NCBI GenBank assembly: GCA_963842065.1 | Contig: CAWJEW010000009.1 | Coordinates: forward strand, 124,001 to 188,000 | DNA: 64,000 nt | Direction: 5' to 3' | Source of the DNA: CAITWD01 sp963842065 | GTDB taxonomy: Bacteria; Actinomycetota; Thermoleophilia; Miltoncostaeales; Miltoncostaeaceae | Shown here: in pieces, positions 1 through 7,615 of the stretch | How the letters are laid out: every line of letters begins with the position of its first letter | Position numbering within the stretch: the stretch's first letter is position 1 | Notes under the pieces: model-generated | Databases searched by the model: none | What the model saw: the letters and a program-made list of their open reading frames with translations, nothing else | What the model was told of the DNA's origin: nothing | Translations under genes and position numbers: made by a program

Positions 1-90
1 GATGTCCTCGGTGAACACGGCGAACGCATGATCGATCGGCGCTTCCACCACGATGGAGGTCTCCACCGAGGTCGTTTGTGAGTCATTCAT
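1..90 (-). CDS. SRPBCC/AHSA1-family protein (N-terminal part only)
   Basis: The gene runs off the left edge; only about 30 residues are visible. They read as a short polar leader followed by SIVVEAPIDHAFAVFTED, the typical first strand and helix of SRPBCC/AHSA1 (activator of Hsp90 ATPase-like) domains, which bind hydrophobic ligands in a helix-grip fold. The ATG lies inside the end of the upstream ArsR gene (8-nt overlap), so the two are translationally coupled. ArsR-AHSA1 pairs are a common actinobacterial arrangement, which supports the call. The ligand cannot be inferred. Confidence 0.7.
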   Translation of the reverse strand, partial: MNDSQTTSVETSIVVEAPIDHAFAVFTEDI

Positions 91-400
91 GGGATAGCGC
101 TCCTCCTTTCTCAGCCCGTGCCTTGAATGAGGCCAGGGCAGTACTCCAATACCTATCGAGGTAATCGCGCAGTGCAGCGATGCCGTTCGGGTCGAGGCGG
201 TAGATGCGCCGCGTTCCATCAGGTTGATCGGTGACGAGTCCGGCATCCTTCAACACCTTGAGATGCTGGGAGACCGCCGGTCGGCTCACTGGCAAACGCT
301 CTGCCAGGACACCCACCGGCGATGGGTTCTCAGCGAGGTGCTCGAAGATCGCCCTCCTTGTCGGATCGGCGAGCGCAGCCAATGCGGATGTGTTCGTCAT
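83..400 (-). CDS. ArsR-family transcriptional regulator
   Basis: The protein has 105 residues and one winged-helix domain. It opens with ALAALADPTRRAIFEHL, the classic ArsR first helix. The recognition helix follows around residues 37-52 (SRPAVSQHLKVLKDAGL), then a wing with GTRRIYRL. No cysteine metal site is visible, so it belongs to the non-metal type that is usually paired with SRPBCC/AHSA1 proteins, as here. It probably represses its own two-gene operon: a promoter whose -10 box is overlapped by inverted repeats lies directly upstream. Confidence 0.9.
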   Translation of the reverse strand: MTNTSALAALADPTRRAIFEHLAENPSPVGVLAERLPVSRPAVSQHLKVLKDAGLVTDQPDGTRRIYRLDPNGIAALRDYLDRYWSTALASFKARAEKGGALSHE

Positions 401-402
401 GA

Positions 403-440
403 CTTACGGTAAGCGTATACTTACGAACAGTCTCCGTCAA
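403..440 (-). promoter_or_regulatory. Promoter and putative operator of the ArsR-SRPBCC operon
   Basis: On the minus strand a TTGACG -35 box (440-435) and a TACGCT -10 box (417-412) are separated by exactly 17 bp. This predicts transcription starting around 405, only a few bases before the ATG at 400. Two overlapping inverted repeats sit on the -10 and start region: CTTAC/GTAAG (403-407, 409-413) and GTAAG/CTTAC (409-413, 420-424). This placement suits autorepression by the ArsR protein. The boxes are read directly; the binding is inferred. Confidence 0.6.
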
Positions 441-829
441 CACGACCCTCCAGACACGAGTGCACGGGGGGCGAAATCAACCCGCGGCCCGGCTCAGCAT
501 TCGGCGTCTGCTGAGCCACCAGACCGGACAGGGATCTATCGCTTGACGGGAAGCGACAGGAAGCGAGGGCGCGTACGTGGCAGCGAGCTGCACCCATTTG
601 GCGAGCCGACGGTTCGTACGCAGGTGCTCGTCATTGCCTCGACATTGGCTTTGCTTCGGCTCCCGCGACGGGGTCGAGCATGGGGGCGGCCTCCGGCGAC
701 GGGGCAGGTGTCGGTTCAGCGGTGAACGACTCCACCCGACCGCTCGGCGGCCGTCCTGGATGATCCTCCGGGCCATGGGCGGACGCTGCTCGGACGGGCC
801 AACAGATGATGGCGGATCGCCGGTAGGCG
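441..829. other. No gene recognised
   Basis: Open frames exist on both strands, but none has a recognisable domain. Composition is high-GC without convincing coding character. It lies between the ArsR promoter and a decayed integrase and probably represents degraded mobile-element DNA. Confidence 0.4.
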
Positions 830-1036
830 ACCGCGATATCCTGGCCTGCAGCTGGAGCCACTTCGAACGCCCGCGTGAGCGCCGCCGCCTGCTCGGCGGC
901 AGGCCTGGCATGCGGGTAGCGCCGGTGGTGGCAAGGACGCTGTGACCAATGACCGCCTGGATCGTCACCAGATCAACTCCCGGCGCGGCCAGCAGCGACC
1001 CGTAGGTGTGCCGCAGGTCGTGCCAGCTCCACACTC
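830..1036 (-). pseudogene. Tyrosine recombinase (phage integrase) C-terminal remnant, frameshifted
   Basis: Translation from about 1034 gives WHDLRHTYGSLLAA, then TIQAVIGHSVLATTG, which are the RHT box and the GHS histidine of tyrosine recombinases. The frame is then lost near 921-924. In the neighbouring frame the protein resumes as RYPHARPAAEQAAA, which carries the catalytic tyrosine of the usual RYxHA motif, and continues to about APAAGQD. The N-terminal and core-binding domains are absent because a stop codon precedes the fragment. It is a dead fragment of an integrated element. The 3' limit is approximate. Confidence 0.8.
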
Positions 1037-1351
1037 ACCCGGCGGGCTCGCCTACTTCAAGCCGGGTGCGTCAACAACGTTCCGGGATACAGCACCGAGG
1101 GGACGACAAGAACGACCGACGCCCCTCCAGATGCACCACCTGACTCCGGAGGGGCGCGACGGGTCAGCAACGGACGCACCACAATCACAGAGTCGCCACC
1201 GGGAAGACGAGCTCGTAGCGTCCGCATCGCCGAGCCAACAGTCAAGCTAGCGCGTCCCTCTGCACGCGGCGTGGTACTCGACGATCGCGCGGCTCGGACA
1301 CGCTGGTGGCACCCCTCCGGCATCGACCGAACCGGCGTGTGCCGGGTCGGT
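1037..1351. other. Gap with a hairpin; no convincing gene
   Basis: A 9-bp inverted repeat, CGCCCCTCC (1120-1128) and GGAGGGGCG (1148-1156), could fold as a hairpin. A 56-codon open frame on the minus strand (1057-1227) shows no family features. I see no tRNA or attachment-site-like repeat here. Confidence 0.35.
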
Positions 1352-1861
1352 TCACCGGTCCGTGTCTCGGTAGTCGTCCTCGGTCCACGGGTCGATGCCT
1401 TGGCACTCCGGGCAGCGCAGTCGCATGGGCGCGGCGCTCGGCGACCCGCCAGGGGGCACGGCGCCGCCGCTACCGGTATCGGGTAGGTCCACGCGGCCCT
1501 CACCTCCGCATGTGCCGCAGCGGCCAGTGTCCTCAGGGTCCCAGGCGGGGTCTGCGAAGCAGTCGGTCCGCGTGACGATCCACCGAAGGCTTGGATTCGG
1601 TTGGCCGAGGACCCGCGCTTCCAGCACAGACCTGCCGCGCGTCTCGGCAGCCCTGCGCGACTCCGTGCCGAAACCGTCGATGAGGTCCGGATCGTTCCAC
1701 CTGTCGCCCAGGAGCCTGTCGATCACGACGGTCGCACGGACCGTTGCACCGTCCGTGCACATGAGGGTCCACCGCCACCTGTGTTCGTCCCGGTCGCGGT
1801 CCACGCCACCGTCAGGTTCACGGGGGAAGACGAACTCTGGTTCAATCGCTCGGATTCGCAT
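1352..1861 (-). CDS. Hypothetical protein with a C-terminal zinc ribbon
   Basis: This 169-residue protein belongs to no family I recognise. The N-terminal half is charged and mixed alpha/beta in character (WRWTLMCTDGATVRATVVI). The C-terminal third holds CGTCGGEG and, some 30 residues later, RCPECQG: two CxxC knuckles spaced as in a small zinc ribbon. It starts 10 bp after the end of an integrase fragment in the same direction, so it may be cargo of the same decayed element. No strong ribosome-binding site is visible. Amino-acid composition and an intact frame argue that it is coding. Confidence 0.5.
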   Translation of the reverse strand: MRIRAIEPEFVFPREPDGGVDRDRDEHRWRWTLMCTDGATVRATVVIDRLLGDRWNDPDLIDGFGTESRRAAETRGRSVLEARVLGQPNPSLRWIVTRTDCFADPAWDPEDTGRCGTCGGEGRVDLPDTGSGGAVPPGGSPSAAPMRLRCPECQGIDPWTEDDYRDTDR

Positions 1862-1870
1862 GGCACGAGG

Positions 1871-2030
1871 TTAGACGAGGTCGCCGATACGGTCGATGAT
1901 GCTTGCGACGGCGTAACGGTGGCCCTCGCCGAGCGAGTGCGAGTAGACCCGCGCGATGATCCGGGGGTTCGCGTGCCCCAGCTGCGCGGACCCGTCTTCG
2001 CCCTGCGTGACACCTACGACGCCGAGCCCG
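1871..2030 (-). pseudogene. Second tyrosine recombinase C-terminal remnant
   Basis: The last 40 or so residues of this minus-strand frame read QLGHANPRIIARVYSHSL and end at DRIGDLV. This is the C-terminal signature of phage integrases, with the GHA histidine and the catalytic tyrosine in VYSHSL. Nothing upstream (2031-2324) can be joined into a plausible catalytic domain, so only the tail survives. It differs from the fragment at 830-1036, so two separate recombinases have decayed here. Confidence 0.65.
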
Positions 2031-2324
2031 CCCTGACTGCAGGTCTGGTCGCGCCTCCTCCCATCATCGCCAGGTGCGTCGTGCCTTCTCGTGAGCACAT
2101 GCCAGGATCTGACCGCGTCGTCCCGTGGCACAGTCCGTGGCACGGTCGCGCACCGATTCAGGCGGTTTTGAGCGGTCCTGAGCGGACTCGCTCGAGCTCC
2201 CACGACAGACGCGGCCCGGCTTGCTGAACGGGGCTTCGCTGGAAATAGGCAGGTTCCGGACAGGCGCGCCGGACCAGGTCTGAACGGTGATTCAGATCGT
2301 CGCGTACCCCAACGACGTGCGGCC

Positions 2325-3005
2325 CTAGCGCCCAGCCGGCGGCACGGCCGCCTTGCAGCGGTCGGCGTAGGCGGCGCTCGCGAACGAGCGCCGATGAATC
2401 GGGGTGGGCCCGAACCGGGCGATCGCAGCGCGGTGCCGCGGGGTCCCATAGCCCATGTGTTCGTCGAAGCCGTAGTCCGGGTACCGCTCGGCGAGCGCGC
2501 GCATCATCCGGTCGCGTGTGACCTTGGCGATCACCGACGCTGCCGCGATCGCTGCGCTGGTGCGGTCGCCGCCGGTGATGGCACGATGGGCCACCGCCCC
2601 CGTGCCCAGCGCAAACCCATCGACAAAGCATGCCTCGGGCACGGGATCCAGCTTGCCGAGCACGGCGGCCAGCAGGCGCAGATTCGTCCGGTGCAGGCCC
2701 TCCCGATCGATGGTCGCGGCATCGGCGCTCACGAGGGCAACCTGCTCGGCGATGACCCAGATCGCCGACGCCAGATGCTCTCGGACCGCCGGTGCGAGGC
2801 GCTTGGAATCATCCAGATCACCGAGCGCACGACGCTCGGCTGGCGTCAGCCGCGCCACGTCGATGCACACACAGGCGGCCACCAGCGGTCCCGCCAGACA
2901 GCCACGACCGGCCTCGTCGGCGCCCGCCACGCGCGCCGCGCCGCAACGGCGGTCGTGCGCGAACAGGCCGACAGCGGCGCGCTGCGACCCGCGAGGCGGG
3001 GTCAC
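2325..3005 (-). CDS. rnhB: Ribonuclease HII
   Basis: The enzyme removes ribonucleotides from DNA and RNA-DNA hybrids. The 226-residue reading contains ADEAGRGCLAGP near the N-terminus with the first catalytic Asp-Glu pair, LDDSKRL, then CFVDGFAL with a further catalytic Asp, and SVIAKVTRDRMM toward the end, all in family order. I chose GTG at 3005; longer starts would run into rplS, which ends at 3022. It closes the trmD-rplS-rnhB segment, an order conserved widely. The N-terminal 15 residues before the first strand are uncertain. Confidence 0.93.
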   Translation of the reverse strand: MTPPRGSQRAAVGLFAHDRRCGAARVAGADEAGRGCLAGPLVAACVCIDVARLTPAERRALGDLDDSKRLAPAVREHLASAIWVIAEQVALVSADAATIDREGLHRTNLRLLAAVLGKLDPVPEACFVDGFALGTGAVAHRAITGGDRTSAAIAAASVIAKVTRDRMMRALAERYPDYGFDEHMGYGTPRHRAAIARFGPTPIHRRSFASAAYADRCKAAVPPAGR

Positions 3006-3021
3006 AGCGGCACCGGCACGA

Positions 3022-3387
3022 CTAGGACTTGGCGGGCTGCGCCGTCCGCTGCTTCTCGCGGATGCGGGCCTTTTTGCCGACCTTGCCACGCAGGTAGTAG
3101 AGCTTCGCCCGGCGGACTTCGCCCTCCATCACGCGCTCGATGCGCTCGATCTTCGGGGAGTGCACGGGAAAGGTGCGCTCGACGCCGACGCCGAAGCTCT
3201 GCTTGCGGACCGTAAACGTCTCACGGCTCGTCGAGCCCTGACGCTTGATGACCGTGCCCTCGAAGACCTGCACCCGCTGACGCTGGCCCTCGATCACGCG
3301 GAAGTGCACGCGGACCGTGTCGCCGGGCTTGAATTCGGGCAGGTCATCTCTGAGCTGCATGCGCTCGAGGCTCTCGATCACGCTCAT
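3022..3387 (-). CDS. rplS: 50S ribosomal protein L19
   Basis: L19 sits at the 30S-50S interface. The 121-residue protein shows the family core: FKPGDTVRVHFRVIEGQRQR, then VFEGTVI, SRETFTVRKQSFGVGVERTF and a C-terminal YYLRGKVGKKARI. Its length is typical, with a short basic tail. It follows trmD with a gap of about 60 bp. Confidence 0.98.
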   Translation of the reverse strand: MSVIESLERMQLRDDLPEFKPGDTVRVHFRVIEGQRQRVQVFEGTVIKRQGSTSRETFTVRKQSFGVGVERTFPVHSPKIERIERVMEGEVRRAKLYYLRGKVGKKARIREKQRTAQPAKS

Positions 3388-3447
3388 GTGGGATGACCTC
3401 CGGGTCGGCGCAAAACGACGGCTACCCTATCACGCCGCGCGGGGTGT

Positions 3448-4137
3448 TCACGACCCCGTACCCGGAGCCGGACCCAGGTGGCTCTCGCGCCAGCGGGCGA
3501 TGGCCCCGTGGTCGCCGGACAGCAGGACGCTGGGGACCACCTCGCCCATGAACTCCGCCGGACGCGTGTAATGGGGATACTCGATGCCGCCACCCAGCCC
3601 TGGCGAGAACGACTCGTGGTCGAGGCTCGCCAGGTTGCCAAGCGCCCCAGGCAGACGCCGCCCGACCGCGTCGACGATCGTCATGGCCGGGATTTCCCCG
3701 CCCGCGAGCACGTACGGCCCGGTGCAGATGCCGCCGCTGGCCAGCAACGTGTGCACACGCTCGTCAAAGCCCTCGTAGCGGCCGCAGAGCAGCGTGATCG
3801 CCGGCACGCCGGCGAGCTCACGCACGATGGCGTCGGTCAGCAGGCGCCCACGCGGACTCATGACGATCACCGGACGCCGCGCGCGAACCTGGTCGGCGGC
3901 CACGCCGTACACGGCCTCGAGCGCTGCGGCCACCACATCGACCCGCAGGACCATGCCCGGCCCGCCTCCGTAGGGACTGTCGTCGACCTGCCCGGCCGCC
4001 AGGGGGGTGTAGTCGCGGTAGTTGAACGCCCGCAGCTCCAGGTCGGCATTTGTCAGATGCCGCGGGCGGCGCATCCAGTCGAACCACTCCGGAAACAGCG
4101 TGAAGACGTCAACCTGCAACGCTGCCGTCCCCGTCAT
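3448..4137 (-). CDS. trmD: tRNA (guanine-N1-)-methyltransferase
   Basis: TrmD methylates G37 of tRNAs to prevent frameshifting, using S-adenosylmethionine bound in a trefoil knot. In the 229-residue product DVFTLFPEWFD opens the protein, DDSPYGGGPGMVLR follows, and the knot is seen as LLCGRYEGFDERV and GGEIPAMTIVDAVGRRLPG. The catalytic Asp lies in a C-terminal EFMGEVVPSVLLSGDHG segment. The ATG at 4137 gives a 29-nt overlap with rimM. Open frame continues upstream but is only rimM in another frame. Confidence 0.97.
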   Translation of the reverse strand: MTGTAALQVDVFTLFPEWFDWMRRPRHLTNADLELRAFNYRDYTPLAAGQVDDSPYGGGPGMVLRVDVVAAALEAVYGVAADQVRARRPVIVMSPRGRLLTDAIVRELAGVPAITLLCGRYEGFDERVHTLLASGGICTGPYVLAGGEIPAMTIVDAVGRRLPGALGNLASLDHESFSPGLGGGIEYPHYTRPAEFMGEVVPSVLLSGDHGAIARWRESHLGPAPGTGS

Positions 4138-4663
4138 CCGTGCCGGACGCAGTCTGCCGATCGACCAGGCCGGCACGCAGCTCGATGCGCCGCGCCGGCA
4201 TGTCGATCCCGATGACCGCATCATGGGTGAACGGCAACAGCTGCGTGCCCCCATCCTCGTCGACGACCTCCAATACGTCGTTGGCGGGACGGTTGATGAC
4301 ATCGCGGACCGTACCGATGCCGTATCCGTCCATCACCACCGCGCAGCCGACCAGGTCCCGGACGTAGAACTCGCCCGGGTCGCCCACCTGCGGTAAGCGC
4401 GACGCATCGACCGAGATCGTGCCGCCCCGCAGCACGTCGGCATCCTCGCGGCTCACCACGCCCTCGAAGCCCAGCAGCACGGTCCCGCCGGCAGCCGCAT
4501 GTGAGGCAAGCGCAAGCCGGTGCGCGCGCCCCTCCCGGTCCGTCACGATGACGTGCTCACCGGATCGCAGGCCCGCGAGCGTGGGCCCCGTCGCGCGCGC
4601 GCGCACCAGGCCAAGCACGCCGTGGGCCCGCACCACCATCCCGATGACGATCGACTCCCCCAC
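4109..4663 (-). CDS. rimM: Ribosome maturation factor RimM
   Basis: RimM assists 30S head assembly by binding S19. The 184-residue protein has the N-terminal beta-barrel (VIGMVVRAHGVLGLVRARA) and a C-terminal PRC-barrel (EFYVRDLVGCAV, then a segment ending in LLPFTHDAVIGID). Length is normal. It lies between khpA and trmD, the conserved order, and overlaps trmD. Confidence 0.96.
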   Translation of the reverse strand: MGESIVIGMVVRAHGVLGLVRARATGPTLAGLRSGEHVIVTDREGRAHRLALASHAAAGGTVLLGFEGVVSREDADVLRGGTISVDASRLPQVGDPGEFYVRDLVGCAVVMDGYGIGTVRDVINRPANDVLEVVDEDGGTQLLPFTHDAVIGIDMPARRIELRAGLVDRQTASGTDDGDGSVAG

Positions 4664-4685
4664 CCCCGGGCGAACGCGGACGGCG

Positions 4686-4941
4686 CTAGTCGACGATCTC
4701 GAGGCTCACGCGCACGCCTGTGCGAAACGCCGCCTCGCGAACGATCAGCCGCAGCGCCCGGGCGATCCGTCCGCCTCGGCCGATGACCTGACCGAGGTCC
4801 TGGGGTGCGACGAACAGGTTGAGCACAGTGGTCTCGCCCTGCTGCGTCAGCTTCGACGCGAACCTGGTCGGGGTGGTCGACCAGGCCCTTGGCGAGGGCG
4901 GTCACCATCTCCACCAGGCCGGCCGTCGGCGCGTCGCTCAC
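4686..4941 (-). CDS. khpA: KH-domain RNA-binding protein KhpA, frameshifted
   Basis: A small KH-domain RNA-binding protein normally sits between rpsP and rimM. The first frame gives a good N-terminus (LVEMVTALAKGLVDHPDQ, VRVEA). The next frame gives the rest: ETTVLNLFVAPQDLGQVIGR, with the GxxG loop as GRGG, ending at LEIVD and a TAG at 4688-4686. The break is near 4850-4858, where the sequence reads GCGTCGAAGCTG. Restoring one extra copy of an 8-nt unit (CGTCGAAG) would give an uninterrupted VRVEASKLTQQGETT. The gene overlaps rpsP by 4 nt. Either a tandem-copy deletion or an assembly error would explain the break. Confidence 0.85.
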
Positions 4942-5180
4942 CCGCGCGCCGCCACGATTTTCATGAGCTTGGTCACCGCGCTGGACGGCTGGGCACCGTT
5001 GTCGATCCAGTGATGCGCCCGATCCAGGTCGACCTCGACGATCGACGGGTCAGCCTGCGGGTTGTAGCGACCAATCGTCTCGATGTTGCGCCCGTCACGG
5101 GGCGCGCGCGAATCGGCGACGACCACCCGGTAGATGGGGTTCTTCTTGCTGCCCACGCGGGCGAGCCGAATCTTGACCAC
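4938..5180 (-). CDS. rpsP: 30S ribosomal protein S16
   Basis: This 80-residue S16 begins VKIRLARVGSKKNPIYRVVV, followed by DSRAPRDGRNIETIGRYNP, the family signature. It stabilises the 16S rRNA 5' domain. It is 17 bp downstream of ffh and overlaps khpA by an ATGA junction, so the three genes are co-transcribed. Confidence 0.98.
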   Translation of the reverse strand: MVKIRLARVGSKKNPIYRVVVADSRAPRDGRNIETIGRYNPQADPSIVEVDLDRAHHWIDNGAQPSSAVTKLMKIVAARG

Positions 5181-5197
5181 GTTGCTCCTTGAGTGTC

Positions 5198-6526
5198 TTA
5201 GATACCGAGCACGGGCGGCATCGGCGGCACGCCGCCCTTGCCGAACCGCTTCATCATCTTGCGCATCTGCTTGAACTGCGCCAGCAGCTGGTTGACTTCC
5301 TGCACCGACGTCCCGCTGCCGCGCGCGATGCGCTGGCGCCGGCTGCCGTTAATCATGTCGGGCCGCCGGCGCTCGGTCGGCGTCATGCTCGAAATGATCG
5401 CCTCCAGACGATCGAGTTGCCGGTCGTCAACCTGGAGATCGCGCCCCTTCATTGCCGTCTTGAACCCGGGAACCATACCCAGCAATTGCCCAATGGGACC
5501 CATCTTGCGGAGTTGGCGCAGCTGATCCAGGAAATCTTCCAGGGTCATCCCGCCGCCGAGAATCTTCTTTTCGAGATCTTTCGCGGTGTCGACGTCGACC
5601 GATTGCTGAGCCCGTTCGATCAGGCTCAGCACATCACCCATGCCGAGGATGCGCGATGCCATGCGGTCCGGGTGAAAGGGCTCGAGGGCGTCGATCTTTT
5701 CGCCGGTCCCGACGAAGTAGATCGGCCGGCCGGTCACCGCGCGCACCGACAGGGCGGCGCCGCCGCGTGCATCGCCGTCGAGTTTGGTCAGGATCACCCC
5801 GTCAAACTGCACGGCGTCCTGGAACGCCTGTGCGACTTCGACGGCCGTCTGGCCGGTCATCGAGTCGAGCACCAACACGACGGCGGTCGGATGCACCGCA
5901 TCGCGGACACCGACGAGCTCGGCCATCATGGCCTCGTCAATGACGGTCCGGCCCGCGGTATCGACGATCACCAGGTCCCGGACCGCGGCCTTGGCCGCGG
6001 CGATGCCACGTTCGGCGATGCCGACCGCGTCGGTCACGCTGTCCTCGCGGTGGACCGGGATGCCCAGTTGCCCGCCGAGGACCGACAGCTGCTCCGCGGC
6101 GGCCGGGCGGTGCACGTCGCACGCCACCAGCATGGGCGCACGGCCCTGCTGCTGGTAGTAGCGGGCGAGCTTGGCCGAACAGGTCGTCTTGCCCGAGCCC
6201 TGCAGGCCGGCCATCAGGATGACCGTCGGCGGGCGCGGCGAGACCGGCATGTTGACGCTCGCGCCGCCCATCAGCTTCGCGAGCTCCTCGTTGACGATCT
6301 TGACGACCTGCTGGTCCGGGGTCAGCGACGTCGTGACCTCGGCACCGCGCGCGCGCGCGCCAATGGCGCTGGTCAGCTGTTTGACCACGGGCAGGCTGAC
6401 GTCGGCTTCGAGCAGGGACAGGCGGATCGCCCGCATCGCCTGGTCGATGTCGGCGTCGGTGAGCTTGCCCCGACCACGAAGGCCGGAGAAGACGCCCTGG
6501 AGCTTGTCTGAGAGAGTATCGAACAT
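5198..6526 (-). CDS. ffh: Signal recognition particle protein Ffh
   Basis: Ffh is the SRP54 GTPase that captures signal peptides emerging from ribosomes and delivers them to FtsY. The 442-residue protein has the N helical bundle, a G domain with LQGSGKTTCSAKLA (about 107-120), CDVHRPAAAEQL, IVDTAGRT and TKLDGDARGG, and a methionine-rich M domain. The M domain carries GSRRQRIARGSGTSVQEVNQ (RNA binding) and then FKQMRKMMKRF. Length and order are normal. It lies directly downstream of its receptor gene ftsY. Confidence 0.98.
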   Translation of the reverse strand: MFDTLSDKLQGVFSGLRGRGKLTDADIDQAMRAIRLSLLEADVSLPVVKQLTSAIGARARGAEVTTSLTPDQQVVKIVNEELAKLMGGASVNMPVSPRPPTVILMAGLQGSGKTTCSAKLARYYQQQGRAPMLVACDVHRPAAAEQLSVLGGQLGIPVHREDSVTDAVGIAERGIAAAKAAVRDLVIVDTAGRTVIDEAMMAELVGVRDAVHPTAVVLVLDSMTGQTAVEVAQAFQDAVQFDGVILTKLDGDARGGAALSVRAVTGRPIYFVGTGEKIDALEPFHPDRMASRILGMGDVLSLIERAQQSVDVDTAKDLEKKILGGGMTLEDFLDQLRQLRKMGPIGQLLGMVPGFKTAMKGRDLQVDDRQLDRLEAIISSMTPTERRRPDMINGSRRQRIARGSGTSVQEVNQLLAQFKQMRKMMKRFGKGGVPPMPPVLGI

Positions 6527-6603
6527 GCGTCGTCAGCACGGTCGCCCGACCGCGCACCCGGCGGAGTTTACCCGGGTCGGTCCGTAGGCGCGATCGTGGC
6601 CGC

Positions 6604-7615
6604 TTAACCTGCGTCGCCCGGCGAGAAGATTGCCTGCGCGTAGGCGGCCGCGTCGAACGGCTGCAGGTCCTCGAGCTTCTCGCCCACACCCACGAGCTTG
6701 ACGGGAATCCCCAACTCACGGTTGATCGCCACCGCGATCCCGCCCTTGGCGGAACCGTCGAGCTTGGTGACGATCACGCCGGTCAGCGGAACCGCGTCGC
6801 CGAACAAACGCGCCTGGCTGAGCCCGTTCTGGCCCGTCGTCGCATCGAGGACGAGCAGCGTCTCGTGAGGAGCGTCAAGATTCGCCTTCCCGACCACCGC
6901 GTGGACCTTGCGCAGCTCCTCCATCAGGTTGTGCTGGGTCTGCAGCCGGCCGGCGGTGTCGATCAGCACGACGTCCGCGCCGCGCGCGGTCCCCGACGCC
7001 ACGGCGTCGTACGCGACCGCGCCGGGATCGGCGCCGGGGCCCTGGCGAACCAGCTGGGCCCCGGATCGCTCGGCCCAGATCGCCAGCTGGTCGATCGCCG
7101 CGGCACGGAAGGTGTCGGCCGCCCCGATGACGACCTGCTGGCCCAGCTCGCCCAAGCGGTGCGCGAGCTTGCCGACCGTGGTGGTCTTGCCGCTCCCGTT
7201 GACCCCGACGACCAGGATCACCGTGGGATGCGCGCCGATTGGGATCTTGGGCGGCTCCGGAGTCATCTGGCGAGCCACCGCCGCTGGCGAGGCCCGCGGC
7301 GATCTCCGAGCGGTTGACGATCCGGCCCTGCTGGGCCTCCTCGCGCAGTTCGTCGATCAGCGCCAACGACGCGTCCATGCCGCAGTCGGCGCTGATGAGC
7401 GCCTCCTCCAACTCGTCCCAGGTCTCGCGGGTGATCAGTCCCGGGGCGAACACGCCCGCCAGCTGGGGCGAAATCGCCTGGCGCGGCTTGGTCAGGCTTT
7501 CCTTGAGGCGCGAGAACAGCCCGCGGCGGCGGGTGTCCTGCTCGGCCGCGTCGGGCGGCACCGCAATGTCGAACAGCTCCGCCCATTGTGCGCGGTCGTC
7601 GTCGGCCTCCCTCAC
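6604..7615 (-). CDS. ftsY: Signal recognition particle receptor FtsY, frameshifted
   Basis: FtsY is the membrane-associated GTPase receptor for Ffh. The first frame supplies an acidic leader and the N domain (RLKESLTKPRQAI, then ETWDELEEALISADCGMD). Near 7274-7286 the frame changes, and the neighbouring frame supplies the G domain: GVNGSGKTTTVGKLAHR, ADTFRAAAIDQL, LIDTAGRLQTQHNL and TKLDGSAKGG, ending QAIFSPGDAG. Removing one base in the GC run AGCGGCGGTGGC restores a continuous protein of about 336 residues. Its start overlaps the smc stop (ATGA). As the gene is normally essential, a sequence error is likely. Confidence 0.9.

Noticed and set aside
1..2324. tRNA or attachment site for the integrase remnants
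   Set aside because: I found no cloverleaf or repeated core in either strand by eye.
4840..4870. Programmed frameshift in khpA
   Set aside because: No slippery heptamer, and the family is not known to use recoding; an 8-nt deletion explains it better.
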